Assembly: GCA_023393065.1 (NCBI GenBank)
Contig: JAEWMX010000003.1
Coordinates: 1 to 48,467, forward strand
DNA length: 48,467 nt
Reading direction: 5' to 3'
Source: Bacillota bacterium
GTDB lineage: Bacteria; Bacillota_I; Bacilli_A; RFN20; CAG-826
The translations under genes and the position numbers were made by a program. Positions 1-8,765 of this stretch are shown here, piece by piece (positions within the stretch are counted from its first letter, which is position 1; every line of letters begins with the position of its first letter). The notes under the pieces were generated by a model. It was not told where the DNA came from. It did not search any database and saw only the letters and a list, made by a program, of their open reading frames with translations.

Positions 1-195
1 ATGTCTAGATTATGAAACAAAATGACGATTATTGTCAAACTTTGACAGGTTCAACGCAACAAGATTATAAAAAGAATAGATTTAATCGAAAAAGAAAGTT
101 TTCTTGCGATGAATTAGTCACCTAACATTACTCGTGATTTTCACTCGAATGTCAGGTAAAAAAATAGCAAGTTTGCATCGGCAAATATTGGAGAA
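1..195. other. intergenic window edge
   Basis: No gene is visible here; the stretch lies downstream of the leftmost gene of the polysaccharide locus and is cut by the window edge. It contains a compact inverted repeat at 33-47 (TGTCAAA, one C, TTTGACA), and an imperfect one at 121-157 (CCTAACATT against AATGTCAGG, one mismatch). Neither is followed by a clear T-run, so calling a terminator or operator would be a guess. Confidence 0.4.
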
Positions 196-1104
196 TTATT
201 CTATAATTTTTTGTTTCGCCTTAATAAAAAAAGATTTAGACCGGTAAAAGATGTTTGCATCGTATTGTTTCCATTTTTCTGAAACACTAATAAAAAACGA
301 ATCTTTAGATAAAACTCCTAATACAGATAGCAAAGCAATGTGGAGTTTATGGTAAAACCTGCTTGCAATAATGCTTCCATCGATGTTGTAATTTGACCAG
401 TACCCCACATCAAATTTGTACAAACTTTTTTTGAGGGTAGATATCAAGTCAAAGAACTTTTGCTCATAATAGATATCTTTGCTAAATAGCATATAATCAA
501 ATAATCCAAACAATCCAAAAATCCATCCATTCAGAACAATTTTTTTGTTGGTGTATTCGCATAGTGCGGTGCCTTCGCTGATATTAATCGTAGTGCCGCC
601 ATTAGAAATGTCTCTTAGCATGAAATCAATGGCCTTTTTTGCGGCAGTCAAAAAAGAAGCATCTTTCGTAAAATTGTAGGCACGAAGCAGAAGTGAACTC
701 CCTTCACCCTGTGACATACAAGAATATGGTGAGTTGGGATAAATAAAATAGAAATTTGACCATCCACCATCTTTGCTTTGGTTTTTCATTGCCCATTCAG
801 CCATAATGATGCAAATCTCGCGATATTTTTCTTCTTTGGTTTCTAAAAACAAATCATATGCCCCTAATCCATATTGGAATATGGCGGTTGGAAATTCCAC
901 TGTTTCTCCACTATCGAGTGTGACCATTGGCACTTCGCCAAATTTGGTTTTTTTATCCTTAATAACTTTTTCTCTTAAGTCATTATAGTATCCGCTAATT
1001 TCAGTATCGGAATAATATTTGCCAACAGTTTGATTGACATGCAAAATGCTTTTTCCAAATAACATTTTTACCCATTTTTTTAAATTGAAAATAGATATGG
1101 CCAT
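196..1104 (-). CDS. D-glucuronyl C5-epimerase C-terminal-domain protein
   Basis: This 302-residue soluble-looking protein resembles the C-terminal catalytic domain of heparan/heparosan glucuronyl C5-epimerase (GLCE_C family), which inverts C5 of glucuronate in a polymer to give iduronate. Matching landmarks, in order, are the MSQGEG segment (residues 130-135) followed by a LLRAY helix, the VLNGW block (190-194) with a following GLFGLFDY, the YHKLH segment (251-255) corresponding to the YHxxH of animal GLCE, and the EKWKQY tail near 277-281. There is no signal peptide or clear membrane segment, which is odd if the substrate is an exported polymer; it could act on lipid-linked oligosaccharide in the cytosol. 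It abuts a glycosyltransferase and sits two genes from UDP-glucose dehydrogenase, the source of UDP-glucuronate. The family assignment is fairly firm. The activity, and epimerisation rather than lyase-like or structural use of the fold, is inferred. Confidence 0.75.
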   Translation of the reverse strand: MAISIFNLKKWVKMLFGKSILHVNQTVGKYYSDTEISGYYNDLREKVIKDKKTKFGEVPMVTLDSGETVEFPTAIFQYGLGAYDLFLETKEEKYREICIIMAEWAMKNQSKDGGWSNFYFIYPNSPYSCMSQGEGSSLLLRAYNFTKDASFLTAAKKAIDFMLRDISNGGTTINISEGTALCEYTNKKIVLNGWIFGLFGLFDYMLFSKDIYYEQKFFDLISTLKKSLYKFDVGYWSNYNIDGSIIASRFYHKLHIALLSVLGVLSKDSFFISVSEKWKQYDANIFYRSKSFFIKAKQKIIE

Positions 1105-2145
1105 TTAAAGAATCCTTTCCAGTAGTGGTTGGATTGCTTTTTTTGAATCATATAGTTGACTTGTCTCCACACAATTGATTCTCATTGCATTAATTAAATT
1201 GCGATGGGTTATCGAATATTCTATTTTATCTACCAAATCGTCAACACGATTGAAAGAAAACAATATCCCATTATAGCCATCTTTGACAACATCACCGCTG
1301 CTTTCCCATCTCGAGGCAATAATGGGAAGTCCGGCAAAAAAACTATCGACAAGTGATCCGGGCACTCCTTCTGTATAAAATTTTGTTGGAAAAATTTGCA
1401 TATAATAATTATTAAGAACGCTAGTAGAATCTTGAGTGTTAATCAAGCCCTTGTATTTTATGTAATCAGCTTTATGTCTATTAAGAATTTCATTAATAAA
1501 TGTTTCGCTTGCGGGACCGTAAATGTCGAGCGTGCAAAGGTGGTTTCTGCTTTTTGCATTGACTCTTGATATAGCATCAACCGCGTCAATAATGCCTTTT
1601 TGTTCGATTACCCGAGAGAAAAAGCAAAAATCAAATGCTTCATTATTATATTCTTTGAGTAAGGGCTGAGCATTCTTAAAATTTCTCATTAGAACAACAT
1701 TTGAAAATCCTGAAACAAGCAAATTCTGTTTCATCGTTTCTGTTTCTACATAAATATAGTCAATTTTTTTTAATATTTTTGCCAATGAATGATTATCTTT
1801 TTGGGCCTCATTCAGCCAACCGCCAATCACAACATAGTGTATGATTCTTTTTAAGCAAAAAAGCCGAGAAACAATATATACTATTTTTGTTACAATATTC
1901 ACTCCGTTTCTTGCTGGTAATAGGATAATGTTCTTACACCGAAAAATTAGATTTAGCAATCGAAAAAAATGTTTGATCTTTGTCTTTTTCCACCCTATGG
2001 AATCCAGTATTAGAATATCGCTTTTCCTATAAAAATTTAGCAGGCTCGCGAACATTGCGCGTGTTTTGACTGGCTGTCCTCCAAAGTCTGCGATATCAAA
2101 AGCAAAGTATCCATATATGCCGATTTTATAATGCCTCTTCCCCAT
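1105..2145 (-). CDS. glycosyltransferase family 4 (GT-B)
   Basis: The protein has GT-B architecture. A divergent N-terminal acceptor domain is followed by a GT4-type donor-binding domain with the FFSRVIEQKGIIDAVDAI segment, where the nucleotide-sugar lobe begins, and the TEGVPGSLVDSFFAGLPIIAS segment, which carries the usual glutamate and glycine-rich loop. It is expected to add one sugar to a lipid-linked oligosaccharide at the inner membrane face; donor and acceptor cannot be read from sequence. The frame can begin at a TTG at 2151 or an ATG two codons later at 2145. I prefer the ATG, which lies behind a weak AGAG-type ribosome site inside the end of the dehydrogenase gene. Its stop touches the epimerase-like gene, so the two are probably translated from one message. 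Confidence 0.8.
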   Translation of the reverse strand: MGKRHYKIGIYGYFAFDIADFGGQPVKTRAMFASLLNFYRKSDILILDSIGWKKTKIKHFFRLLNLIFRCKNIILLPARNGVNIVTKIVYIVSRLFCLKRIIHYVVIGGWLNEAQKDNHSLAKILKKIDYIYVETETMKQNLLVSGFSNVVLMRNFKNAQPLLKEYNNEAFDFCFFSRVIEQKGIIDAVDAISRVNAKSRNHLCTLDIYGPASETFINEILNRHKADYIKYKGLINTQDSTSVLNNYYMQIFPTKFYTEGVPGSLVDSFFAGLPIIASRWESSGDVVKDGYNGILFSFNRVDDLVDKIEYSITHRNLINAMRINCVETSQLYDSKKAIQPLLERIL

Positions 2146-2147
2146 AC

Positions 2148-3356
2148 TCAATCTCTACCAAAAATATCGCGAGTATAAACCAAATTTGTTAGATTGGTGA
2201 TGCGTTCATCACGCCTATTAGCAACAATAATGTCCGACAACTTTCGAAAGTCTTCGAAGGACTTAATAACTTGACATCCAAAGATTTCGTTTTCAGACAA
2301 ATTAGGTTCATAGACAATCAGAGAAACACCATTTTCTATCAAACGACGCATAACTCCTTGAATCGACGAATGCCTAAAATTATCAGATCCTGATTTCATG
2401 GCCAGCCGATATATCCCCACTACAGGCATATCGATATTTGGTTTCTTATCTCTCAACACAGCTAATATTTGATCTGCAATAAATTGTTTACGGGTTTTAT
2501 TTGACTCAACAATTGCATTGACTAACTCATTTGGGACATCGGCGAAATTAGCCCTCAACTGTTTTGTGTCTTTTGGCAAACAATATCCTCCATAACCGAA
2601 AGATGGATTATTATAGAAATTGCCAATTCGTGAGTCAGAGCAGACTCCTTCAATAATTTCGCGTGTATTCATTTTCTTAACTGAAGCATAGGAGTCAAGT
2701 TCATTAAAATATGCAATCCGCATCGCAAGATAGGTATTAGAAAAAAGCTTTATCGCTTCAGCCTCGGAAGAACCAACCACATATGACTCAATGTTTTTTT
2801 TGATCGCTGAGTCTTTTAATAAATCGATGAATTTTTTAGCAATAGTAAGATGCTTTTCTGCTTTCGATGGTGAACCAACAATTATTCTTGAGGGGTAAAG
2901 ATTGTCATAAAGAGCCTTGCCTTCTCTTAAAAATTCAGGGGAGAAAAATATAAGGTCATATCGGTATTTTTTCCTCATCAAATCTGTAAATCCAACAGGT
3001 ACTGTCGATTTTATAAAAATAATAATATTTTTGTTAAACCTAATAGATTCTTTAATTACAGATTCAACGGAAGAAGTGTCAAAGTAGTTTTTTCCATAAT
3101 CGTAATTCGTGGGGGTTGAAATAACTACAATTTCCGCTTCGCGCAAAGCGTGTTGTGGGTTCGTCGAAACATCGAGATTCAAAGCTTTTGTAGTCAAATA
3201 GTCCTGGATCTCCTTATCGACGATTGGCGATATTCTGCTTTTTATCATGTTGACTTTTTCTTCGACGATATCGACCGCAAAAACATCATTTTTTTGAGAT
3301 AATAGAATAGATAAGCTTAGTCCAACATATCCCAATCCAAAAACAGCAATTTTCAT
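2148..3356 (-). CDS. ugd: UDP-glucose 6-dehydrogenase
   Basis: It oxidises UDP-glucose to UDP-glucuronate with two NAD+. The 402-residue chain has the N-terminal Rossmann motif GLGYVGLS (7-14), the STVPVGFT strand-turn (117-124), the SPEFLREG substrate loop (139-146), Lys203 and Asn207 in the conserved EAIKLFSNTYLA helix, and the catalytic cysteine Cys259 in GGYCLPKD. These are the signature parts of the UDP-glucose/GDP-mannose dehydrogenase family, and length and motifs fit the short Ugd type of Gram-positive capsule loci. An AGGAG ribosome site lies inside the end of the preceding glycosyltransferase, whose stop overlaps this start by four bases. Its product is the likely substrate for glucuronosyl transfer by a neighbouring glycosyltransferase, and makes sense of the C5-epimerase-like gene downstream. 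Confidence 0.95.
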   Translation of the reverse strand: MKIAVFGLGYVGLSLSILLSQKNDVFAVDIVEEKVNMIKSRISPIVDKEIQDYLTTKALNLDVSTNPQHALREAEIVVISTPTNYDYGKNYFDTSSVESVIKESIRFNKNIIIFIKSTVPVGFTDLMRKKYRYDLIFFSPEFLREGKALYDNLYPSRIIVGSPSKAEKHLTIAKKFIDLLKDSAIKKNIESYVVGSSEAEAIKLFSNTYLAMRIAYFNELDSYASVKKMNTREIIEGVCSDSRIGNFYNNPSFGYGGYCLPKDTKQLRANFADVPNELVNAIVESNKTRKQFIADQILAVLRDKKPNIDMPVVGIYRLAMKSGSDNFRHSSIQGVMRRLIENGVSLIVYEPNLSENEIFGCQVIKSFEDFRKLSDIIVANRRDERITNLTNLVYTRDIFGRD

Positions 3357-4459
3357 AATAGTTGGCTCCTTTCTTTGCGTGTTTTGATTAGCGAAATAAA
3401 CAACTCTACATATTTGCTAGCACATATTTCTATTGAAAAGTTCTGGCTATCGCGAATATTATTAACTACTATCTCATTATACTTTGCTGTATTGCTTAAT
3501 AATTCAATCATGCAGTCATACATTTTACTGTTATGACCAGCTGGGTAAAGAAGACCATTTATTTTGTCTTTAACTATGTCTGGTATTCCACCGACGCGAG
3601 GAGCAATGATGGGAAGCCCGTGTTTCATTGCTTCCAATATTGATATCGGATTCCCTTCGTACAAAGAAGATAGAACGAAAGTTCGTGATTTTTCTAAGTA
3701 AGAATCAACATCTTGAACGGATCCAGCCAAATAAATATTAGGCTTCGATTTTAAACCATCAATGTATTCCTTGCTTGTCTCAAATAAGGGACCTTCGCCA
3801 AGGCAAATTAATTTGCTGCTGCTGTTCTGCTCATAGACATTTTCGAAGACATCAAAAAGCATTTTGTGATTTTTTACTGATCTAAAACTCGCTACACATA
3901 TGAAGTCATATGCTTTTTCCACATTATCTGTGATTTGGTGCTTGAAACTAATTCCATTTAGTATTGTTGGAACCGTAGCCTTTGGGTACAATTTAAGAAT
4001 TGAACTAGTTATTGCTGGAGCGATTCCTACCAAAATAAGGGTTTTCTTATAAAGAAATGGTTTGCGTAAAAAATAAGTTATTCTATTACATTCTTTTTCT
4101 GCAAGAGAATGAACAGTATGAACATTAAACCATTTGTGTCTTTTTGTCCCAAAAGCGAGAAAATATGTACTCAGAATCGACCTATGAGTATGGATAATAT
4201 CAGGATTAATCATTTTTATGATTTTTCTGAGTTTCCTAGCTGCTTTAAAATCGATTCCTGGATGCTTATGAACGGTATAAAATTTGCAATTTTGCAAATT
4301 ACTTAAACTACCGAATGAAGAATCGACGTTATCATACAGTGAGATTATTGACAACTCGATATCGCCTCGCGAATTTAACTGTTCACAAAGAGAGGCAAAA
4401 AACACTTCTGCGCCAGCTCTTTTGCTTAAATCTAATATTACTTCTACAACTTTCAACAT
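3353..4459 (-). CDS. glycosyltransferase family 4
   Basis: A 368-residue GT-B enzyme. The N-terminal half opens with a hydrophobic strand and a glycine-poor loop (LDLSKRAGAEVFFASL), and the INPDIIHTHRS segment is typical of GT4 enzymes. The C-terminal half has SFRSVKNHKMLFDVF, a GEGPLFE strand-turn, and the ESLYEGNPISILEAMKHGLPIIAPRVGGIPDIV-type donor site, read here as SSLYEGNP, SILEAMKHGLP and VGGIPDIV. It presumably transfers a hexose or hexuronic acid onto the repeat unit. It overlaps the dehydrogenase gene by four bases and follows the polymerase gene by about 20, consistent with a single transcript. Donor sugar is not predictable. Confidence 0.85.
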   Translation of the reverse strand: MLKVVEVILDLSKRAGAEVFFASLCEQLNSRGDIELSIISLYDNVDSSFGSLSNLQNCKFYTVHKHPGIDFKAARKLRKIIKMINPDIIHTHRSILSTYFLAFGTKRHKWFNVHTVHSLAEKECNRITYFLRKPFLYKKTLILVGIAPAITSSILKLYPKATVPTILNGISFKHQITDNVEKAYDFICVASFRSVKNHKMLFDVFENVYEQNSSSKLICLGEGPLFETSKEYIDGLKSKPNIYLAGSVQDVDSYLEKSRTFVLSSLYEGNPISILEAMKHGLPIIAPRVGGIPDIVKDKINGLLYPAGHNSKMYDCMIELLSNTAKYNEIVVNNIRDSQNFSIEICASKYVELFISLIKTRKERSQLL

Positions 4460-4479
4460 TTATATTCTCTTTTTGATAG

Positions 4480-5769
4480 CTACGGGATTGCGGTCTTAAC
4501 TTTTAGAAGGGCTCGAAGCCGGATTTTCATATATATTTTTGTCTCGGATAAAGAAGCATAGATTATTCCTATACAAAAAGCAAATATTTTTTGGTTAAAA
4601 AGCGCAAGAGATATCATACTAGTAATAAAAAATAGCAAAATCAAAAAGAAGATGAATGAATAATCGTCCTTTTTTCTAAAAAATCCAATTATTGAAAGGT
4701 AAAACCCTTGATGAAACAAGATGGTTCCTATTAGTCCAAAGGAAGAGAGAGACTCAGAAATATGGTTGTGGGACCATCCATATCCAAAGGAAGAAAAAAT
4801 GTAAAAACCACGTATGCCAAAACCAAAAAATGGTTTTCTTAAAAACATTTCAATTCCATCTAGAAACATATAAAACCTAGCTAGTGAACTATAGTCAGTG
4901 TTGCTCACACCACCGATTTCTTGGCCAAGAAGTGTTGATAGCATCGACAATATTCTATGTTTTATAGTGGAAAAAACTGATAAATTCAGGATTAGGATTG
5001 CAATAATTGTAACTGCAATTATTGTAAATAAGGATATATACCACCTTCGCACTCCAAATCTGTGAATTATACAAGCTAGCATAGATACAATCGCAATTAA
5101 TAGAAATATTTTTGAACCGGTAGACAGACCGCAAAGGCCAAATAAGAATAGACACGCAAATGAAAATACAATAATTAATACTTTTCTTCGGTGGGTTATT
5201 AAATAAAAAGATACCGTAAAACCAAATCCGAAGAATATTGCTATATCATTGATATCGCCAAAAAAAGAGCCCAATCTTGAGAAATCGAGAGATACAATAT
5301 CATATCGATAAATAATCAGATATATAAAAGAAAATATGATTGTTGAAGCATAAGAAAGAGATAACATGATTTTTCTTGATTCCGTGTTTGACTTGCAAAA
5401 AGAATATATTGTAAGGGCAACAATTGTCAAAAAAATCGGTGTTAAATTAAAATCAAAAAAACCATTCAAAAGTGTGGAAATCACTGCAAAAACGCAGAAC
5501 AGCAACAGTGCAATTAAAATAGAATCAATCTTCAGTTCATAGAAAAAAAACAAACAGACATATACTGATAGCAATAACAAAATGGTAAGAACCCAAGTAA
5601 TAAGAAAAAGATAACCTTTTGAAGAAAAAAGAGGAATGCTAAAAAACGACAGCGCAAAAAAAAGATATATAGCAATTTCAAGGATGATTTGAAATTTAGA
5701 TTTCGATAGAGTGAAACTTGCAATTAAGGTTCTTGTTTTTTCTAAGAATTTTTTCAAAAATACCGACAC
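4480..5769 (-). CDS. O-antigen/capsule polymerase-like membrane protein (Wzy-type)
   Basis: A 429-residue polytopic membrane protein with roughly ten or more hydrophobic segments and one longer extracytoplasmic region in the second half. That region carries SLARFYMFLDGIEMFLRKPFFGFG and a later SHNHISESLSSFGLIG, split here into their recognisable parts: the Arg near the start of the loop, the FGFGIRGF turn and the HNHxxE element. These are the hallmarks of Wzy_C/O-antigen-ligase-like polymerases that join flipped repeat units on the outer face of the membrane. The start is GTG at 5769; the GAAAGGAGA ribosome site at 5782-5790 is about 13 bases upstream and supports this start, even though it makes the gene overlap its upstream neighbour by 74 bases. 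It works with the flippase at 7210-8739. Confidence 0.8.
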   Translation of the reverse strand: MSVFLKKFLEKTRTLIASFTLSKSKFQIILEIAIYLFFALSFFSIPLFSSKGYLFLITWVLTILLLLSVYVCLFFFYELKIDSILIALLLFCVFAVISTLLNGFFDFNLTPIFLTIVALTIYSFCKSNTESRKIMLSLSYASTIIFSFIYLIIYRYDIVSLDFSRLGSFFGDINDIAIFFGFGFTVSFYLITHRRKVLIIVFSFACLFLFGLCGLSTGSKIFLLIAIVSMLACIIHRFGVRRWYISLFTIIAVTIIAILILNLSVFSTIKHRILSMLSTLLGQEIGGVSNTDYSSLARFYMFLDGIEMFLRKPFFGFGIRGFYIFSSFGYGWSHNHISESLSSFGLIGTILFHQGFYLSIIGFFRKKDDYSFIFFLILLFFITSMISLALFNQKIFAFCIGIIYASLSETKIYMKIRLRALLKVKTAIP

Positions 5770-6967
5770 AATCTCTATTTATCTCCTTTCTGCCATAGAT
5801 GAAGCATATGATCAAGAGAAGTAAAGGACAAATTGAGAAGAATGGGTAAACATACACAAAACTAGCGACTATTGAGTAAAGAATAAAAAGGATACAGGTT
5901 GCATAAAACAGGGTGGCTGAATTGAAATATAAGTTTCTTCTAAATAATAGGATTAATATAAAAGCAGCGACTATTGCAATGAGCATCACAAAAAATAATG
6001 TCTGCCACAAATAGTCATTTTGAGAGATCCAAATATCTCGATATTTTGCGTTCAGCGTGTCATTAATCTCGTCTCCAAAATACTTTCCATTAGAATAATC
6101 ATACTTCATGAATTCAATTGTCGAATTCTCTTCGTCAAATCCGAGTTTCTTAACGCTTGAGAATACTGATTTGTTCCCAAATGGATTCACTTTCAAATCC
6201 ATTTCGAAAGTGGTATTTACGTGATTTCGGAAATTATAAGAATAGTAAACTAGGCCAAAATCTCCATATAAGCTTAAATATCTTGGGGAATCGATTGAGG
6301 TCGATATGACAATATTGTTTATGCACAAAGAAATTTCCAAATCATTTTCAAACACTACTTTTATCATGCAATATTGTTCATTAGTCATTAGTTCAAGATA
6401 CTTGTCTTCGTTGCTAATCTCGAGGTTTGAACCGATGCCATAATGGTCAATCAATTTGTTTGCGTATGTATCGGAAATAAAAACAAACGCATCTGCTCCA
6501 TACCGGCGTGATAAGCTGTTTCCAATTATTGGTTGCAAGGTCGACGGATTAAAGACTACTGAGTTTTGCCCATAGTCAAGCAAATAGCCTCCGTCGCTGT
6601 GTGATTCTTCTTTAATTGAAAAGGTCGGTTGCGTAAAAAATCGCAATTCCGAATTTTGTTCGCCACTGTCTATAAATACTTCGTAAACATTGTCAATTCT
6701 GACTCGGCAGGATTGGACAAAATCCGAATAGTAAAACTCATCAAAAAGGTTTTTGTAAGCGCTGCTGTCGTCACGCTTAATCGACATTACTGGTGGTGAA
6801 AAGTCACTATAATAATTATGCAAATTATAGTCATTCAACATATAGGAAAAGTTGTCTAATTGATAGTCAATAGTATTCGAGGAAATCCATCCGCATGCGA
6901 TTGAACCAGCCAAAAAAACCACTAATAATGGATCTAACTTAATTTTTCCAAAATTTAATCTTTTCAT
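5696..6967 (-). CDS. uncharacterised membrane protein with large external domain
   Basis: I do not recognise this 423-residue protein. It has one N-terminal membrane segment (about residues 12-30), then about 300 mostly polar residues, then about three membrane segments from residue 320 to 395, and a short basic tail. This one-plus-three layout, and phrases such as ADAFVFISDTYANKL in the external part, recall the MacB/FtsX type of ABC permease with its extracytoplasmic core, but there is no partner ATPase in the locus and the similarity is only impressionistic. It lies between flippase and polymerase genes, so a role in export, chain-length control or attachment of the polymer is plausible. 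The 74-base overlap with the polymerase gene is unusually long. Confidence 0.6.
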   Translation of the reverse strand: MKRLNFGKIKLDPLLVVFLAGSIACGWISSNTIDYQLDNFSYMLNDYNLHNYYSDFSPPVMSIKRDDSSAYKNLFDEFYYSDFVQSCRVRIDNVYEVFIDSGEQNSELRFFTQPTFSIKEESHSDGGYLLDYGQNSVVFNPSTLQPIIGNSLSRRYGADAFVFISDTYANKLIDHYGIGSNLEISNEDKYLELMTNEQYCMIKVVFENDLEISLCINNIVISTSIDSPRYLSLYGDFGLVYYSYNFRNHVNTTFEMDLKVNPFGNKSVFSSVKKLGFDEENSTIEFMKYDYSNGKYFGDEINDTLNAKYRDIWISQNDYLWQTLFFVMLIAIVAAFILILLFRRNLYFNSATLFYATCILFILYSIVASFVYVYPFFSICPLLLLIICFIYGRKEINRDCVGIFEKILRKNKNLNCKFHSIEI

Positions 6968-7209
6968 GTCGCTCCCGTCTAACTAAACATTTTATGGAAA
7001 AGGGGTAAAATAAGCAAATATTTAACGAATGTTTTGCCGTCTTTTATTAGTGCGCATATTTTTGGGTACGCGCTCAATTTAAATGCTTAAAAAGTCGATG
7101 GATTTTTAAAGCAAATTGATAATAAATAGATGGAACAAGAATTGATGGTGCAGCAATCGCATCAAGCGCAAACAAAGATTGGGTAACTTGTTTGAGTGAA
7201 GCGAATAAA
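6968..7209. other. noncoding gap with possible gene remnant
   Basis: The 242-base gap is much larger than the others inside this locus. On the minus strand a 56-codon open frame without a plausible start runs from 7244 to a TGA at 7074-7076, overlapping the flippase end in another frame. Its translation is rich in hydrophobic residues (ALDAIAAPSILVPSIYY) and ends with a basic tail, as C-terminal ends of glycan enzymes often do. It could be the tail of a deleted gene, or chance. Downstream bases to 6968 show several stops in all frames. Confidence 0.3.
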
Positions 7210-8739
7210 CTATGGTTTATTGGTTTTAGTTTTAATAAACCGTCTTAAGATTTGGATAGTCTGCTTTTTGTCAAAAACAAAATTCATTAAGAAAACTACT
7301 AATGATAAAACACAAACTAAAATACATCCGCAAAGAATAAAAGATCCAATAGTAAGCACTTGTAAACGAACGATATACTCAAACAAAATGAAGGATGCAA
7401 TTATAGTTAACAATCCAAGAAAAAATCGTATAAATGTCTTAATATACAATTTCTTAAAAATGTACTTATTCACAATAACGGTAAACCATATGCCTTTTAT
7501 TGCTGAAGCTAAAATCATCGCAATTAATGCGCCTATAATTCCATAAAAGGGAGTTAATGCTGCAAGTAATATCAATTCGATAATCATATAAATAATATTA
7601 GATAGCCTTGATTCTCTAAATTTACCAGCAGCTTGAATAATGGTTTGAGCAGGAAGCCTGAAATTATCAATAAAAGCCCAAAGAACAAATAATAATCCAA
7701 AACCCAAATTTATGTAATCATTTGCGTCCGAAATGCCTCCAACATAGATACGAACAAAAGGAATGATCAATATGATTGAGCAAGAATATAATACCGTTTG
7801 AGCATTTTGCAAAATTAGTTCAAATTGACTATATGCATTCTTGGTTCTCTCGAACTCGTCCTTCGATAACGTTTCTCCAAAAGTTGCAGTTGATCCCGAC
7901 GTGATAGTGCTCAAAATTGTTTGTAATCCATGAAAAACGAGGTAGTAGACAGAAAAAATGCTCACGACCTTCATCGATGATAGAATCGATAGTGCGAGAA
8001 TAGGAAGAGAATAGGCGACAGTTTTACTTAATTGCATAAGTACTGCATCAAATCTTTTTACAGATGTTTGCGATACAGTGGTATCTGTATCTTTGCCGAA
8101 TTTAAGATAAGGGTACTTTCGCTTTGTATAAAAATGCAAAAACAGCGTTCTAAATAGAATTGCAATGACGGCAGAGACTTTTACAAAGATTATATGTTGA
8201 TTAAGTGAAATCAATATTAGCGCAATTACAAAACTTACTATTACACTAACAGCAAATGATAGATTCAAAACATATACTTTTTGATCTGCAGTTAACAAAA
8301 CTCGATATTTAGATACCGAATACATTTCTAACAGACCGGAAGCGCCGATAATAAAAACGAGGGCGATTACAATCCAAATATTTATTTCACCAGTATTCGC
8401 AATAAAGGGATAGATTGAGGCGAGAATAACAATGCCAACTAAATAAAAAAGACTAGTGCGGTTATATGACTTTTTTGCAGAGGAAACAAGCCCATTAATT
8501 GCTGACTCATCATTAACAGCTAACGGTTTATAGAGAGAGTAAATAAAAATAGATGAGAGACCTAGTTCGAGATACCCTAGATAGCCAACAAATTGTTGAA
8601 TGGAGACCGTAAGCCCATTAATTTCTGATCCGTATTGTCCGATTATCAGTCTCGGCAAAATAATCCCAACAGTGATTTGTATTACGCTATAAATAGCGGC
8701 CGTTAACGAGTTAAGAAATGCTTTTTTGGTTCTGGTCAT
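7210..8739 (-). CDS. polysaccharide flippase (Wzx/PST, MOP superfamily)
   Basis: A 509-residue protein with about 14 hydrophobic helices and no large soluble domain, opening with a short basic stretch (TRTKKAFLNSLTAA) and an IIGQYGSEINGL-type loop after the first helix, as in PST/RfbX exporters of the MOP superfamily. It should flip undecaprenyl-linked repeat units to the outer membrane face for the Wzy-like polymerase downstream. The length matches the family. It follows the LicD gene with a gap of 26 bases. This is the first of two flippases in the window; the other belongs to the glycan locus near 38-39.6 kb. Confidence 0.88.
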   Translation of the reverse strand: MTRTKKAFLNSLTAAIYSVIQITVGIILPRLIIGQYGSEINGLTVSIQQFVGYLGYLELGLSSIFIYSLYKPLAVNDESAINGLVSSAKKSYNRTSLFYLVGIVILASIYPFIANTGEINIWIVIALVFIIGASGLLEMYSVSKYRVLLTADQKVYVLNLSFAVSVIVSFVIALILISLNQHIIFVKVSAVIAILFRTLFLHFYTKRKYPYLKFGKDTDTTVSQTSVKRFDAVLMQLSKTVAYSLPILALSILSSMKVVSIFSVYYLVFHGLQTILSTITSGSTATFGETLSKDEFERTKNAYSQFELILQNAQTVLYSCSIILIIPFVRIYVGGISDANDYINLGFGLLFVLWAFIDNFRLPAQTIIQAAGKFRESRLSNIIYMIIELILLAALTPFYGIIGALIAMILASAIKGIWFTVIVNKYIFKKLYIKTFIRFFLGLLTIIASFILFEYIVRLQVLTIGSFILCGCILVCVLSLVVFLMNFVFDKKQTIQILRRFIKTKTNKP

Positions 8740-8765
8740 TTTTGCTTACGAAAATACTGGTTGCA

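Noticed and set aside
121..157. Imperfect hairpin CCTAACATT/AATGTCAGG as a terminator
   Set aside because: The loop is long, one pair is mismatched, and no T-run follows on the strand of the neighbouring gene.
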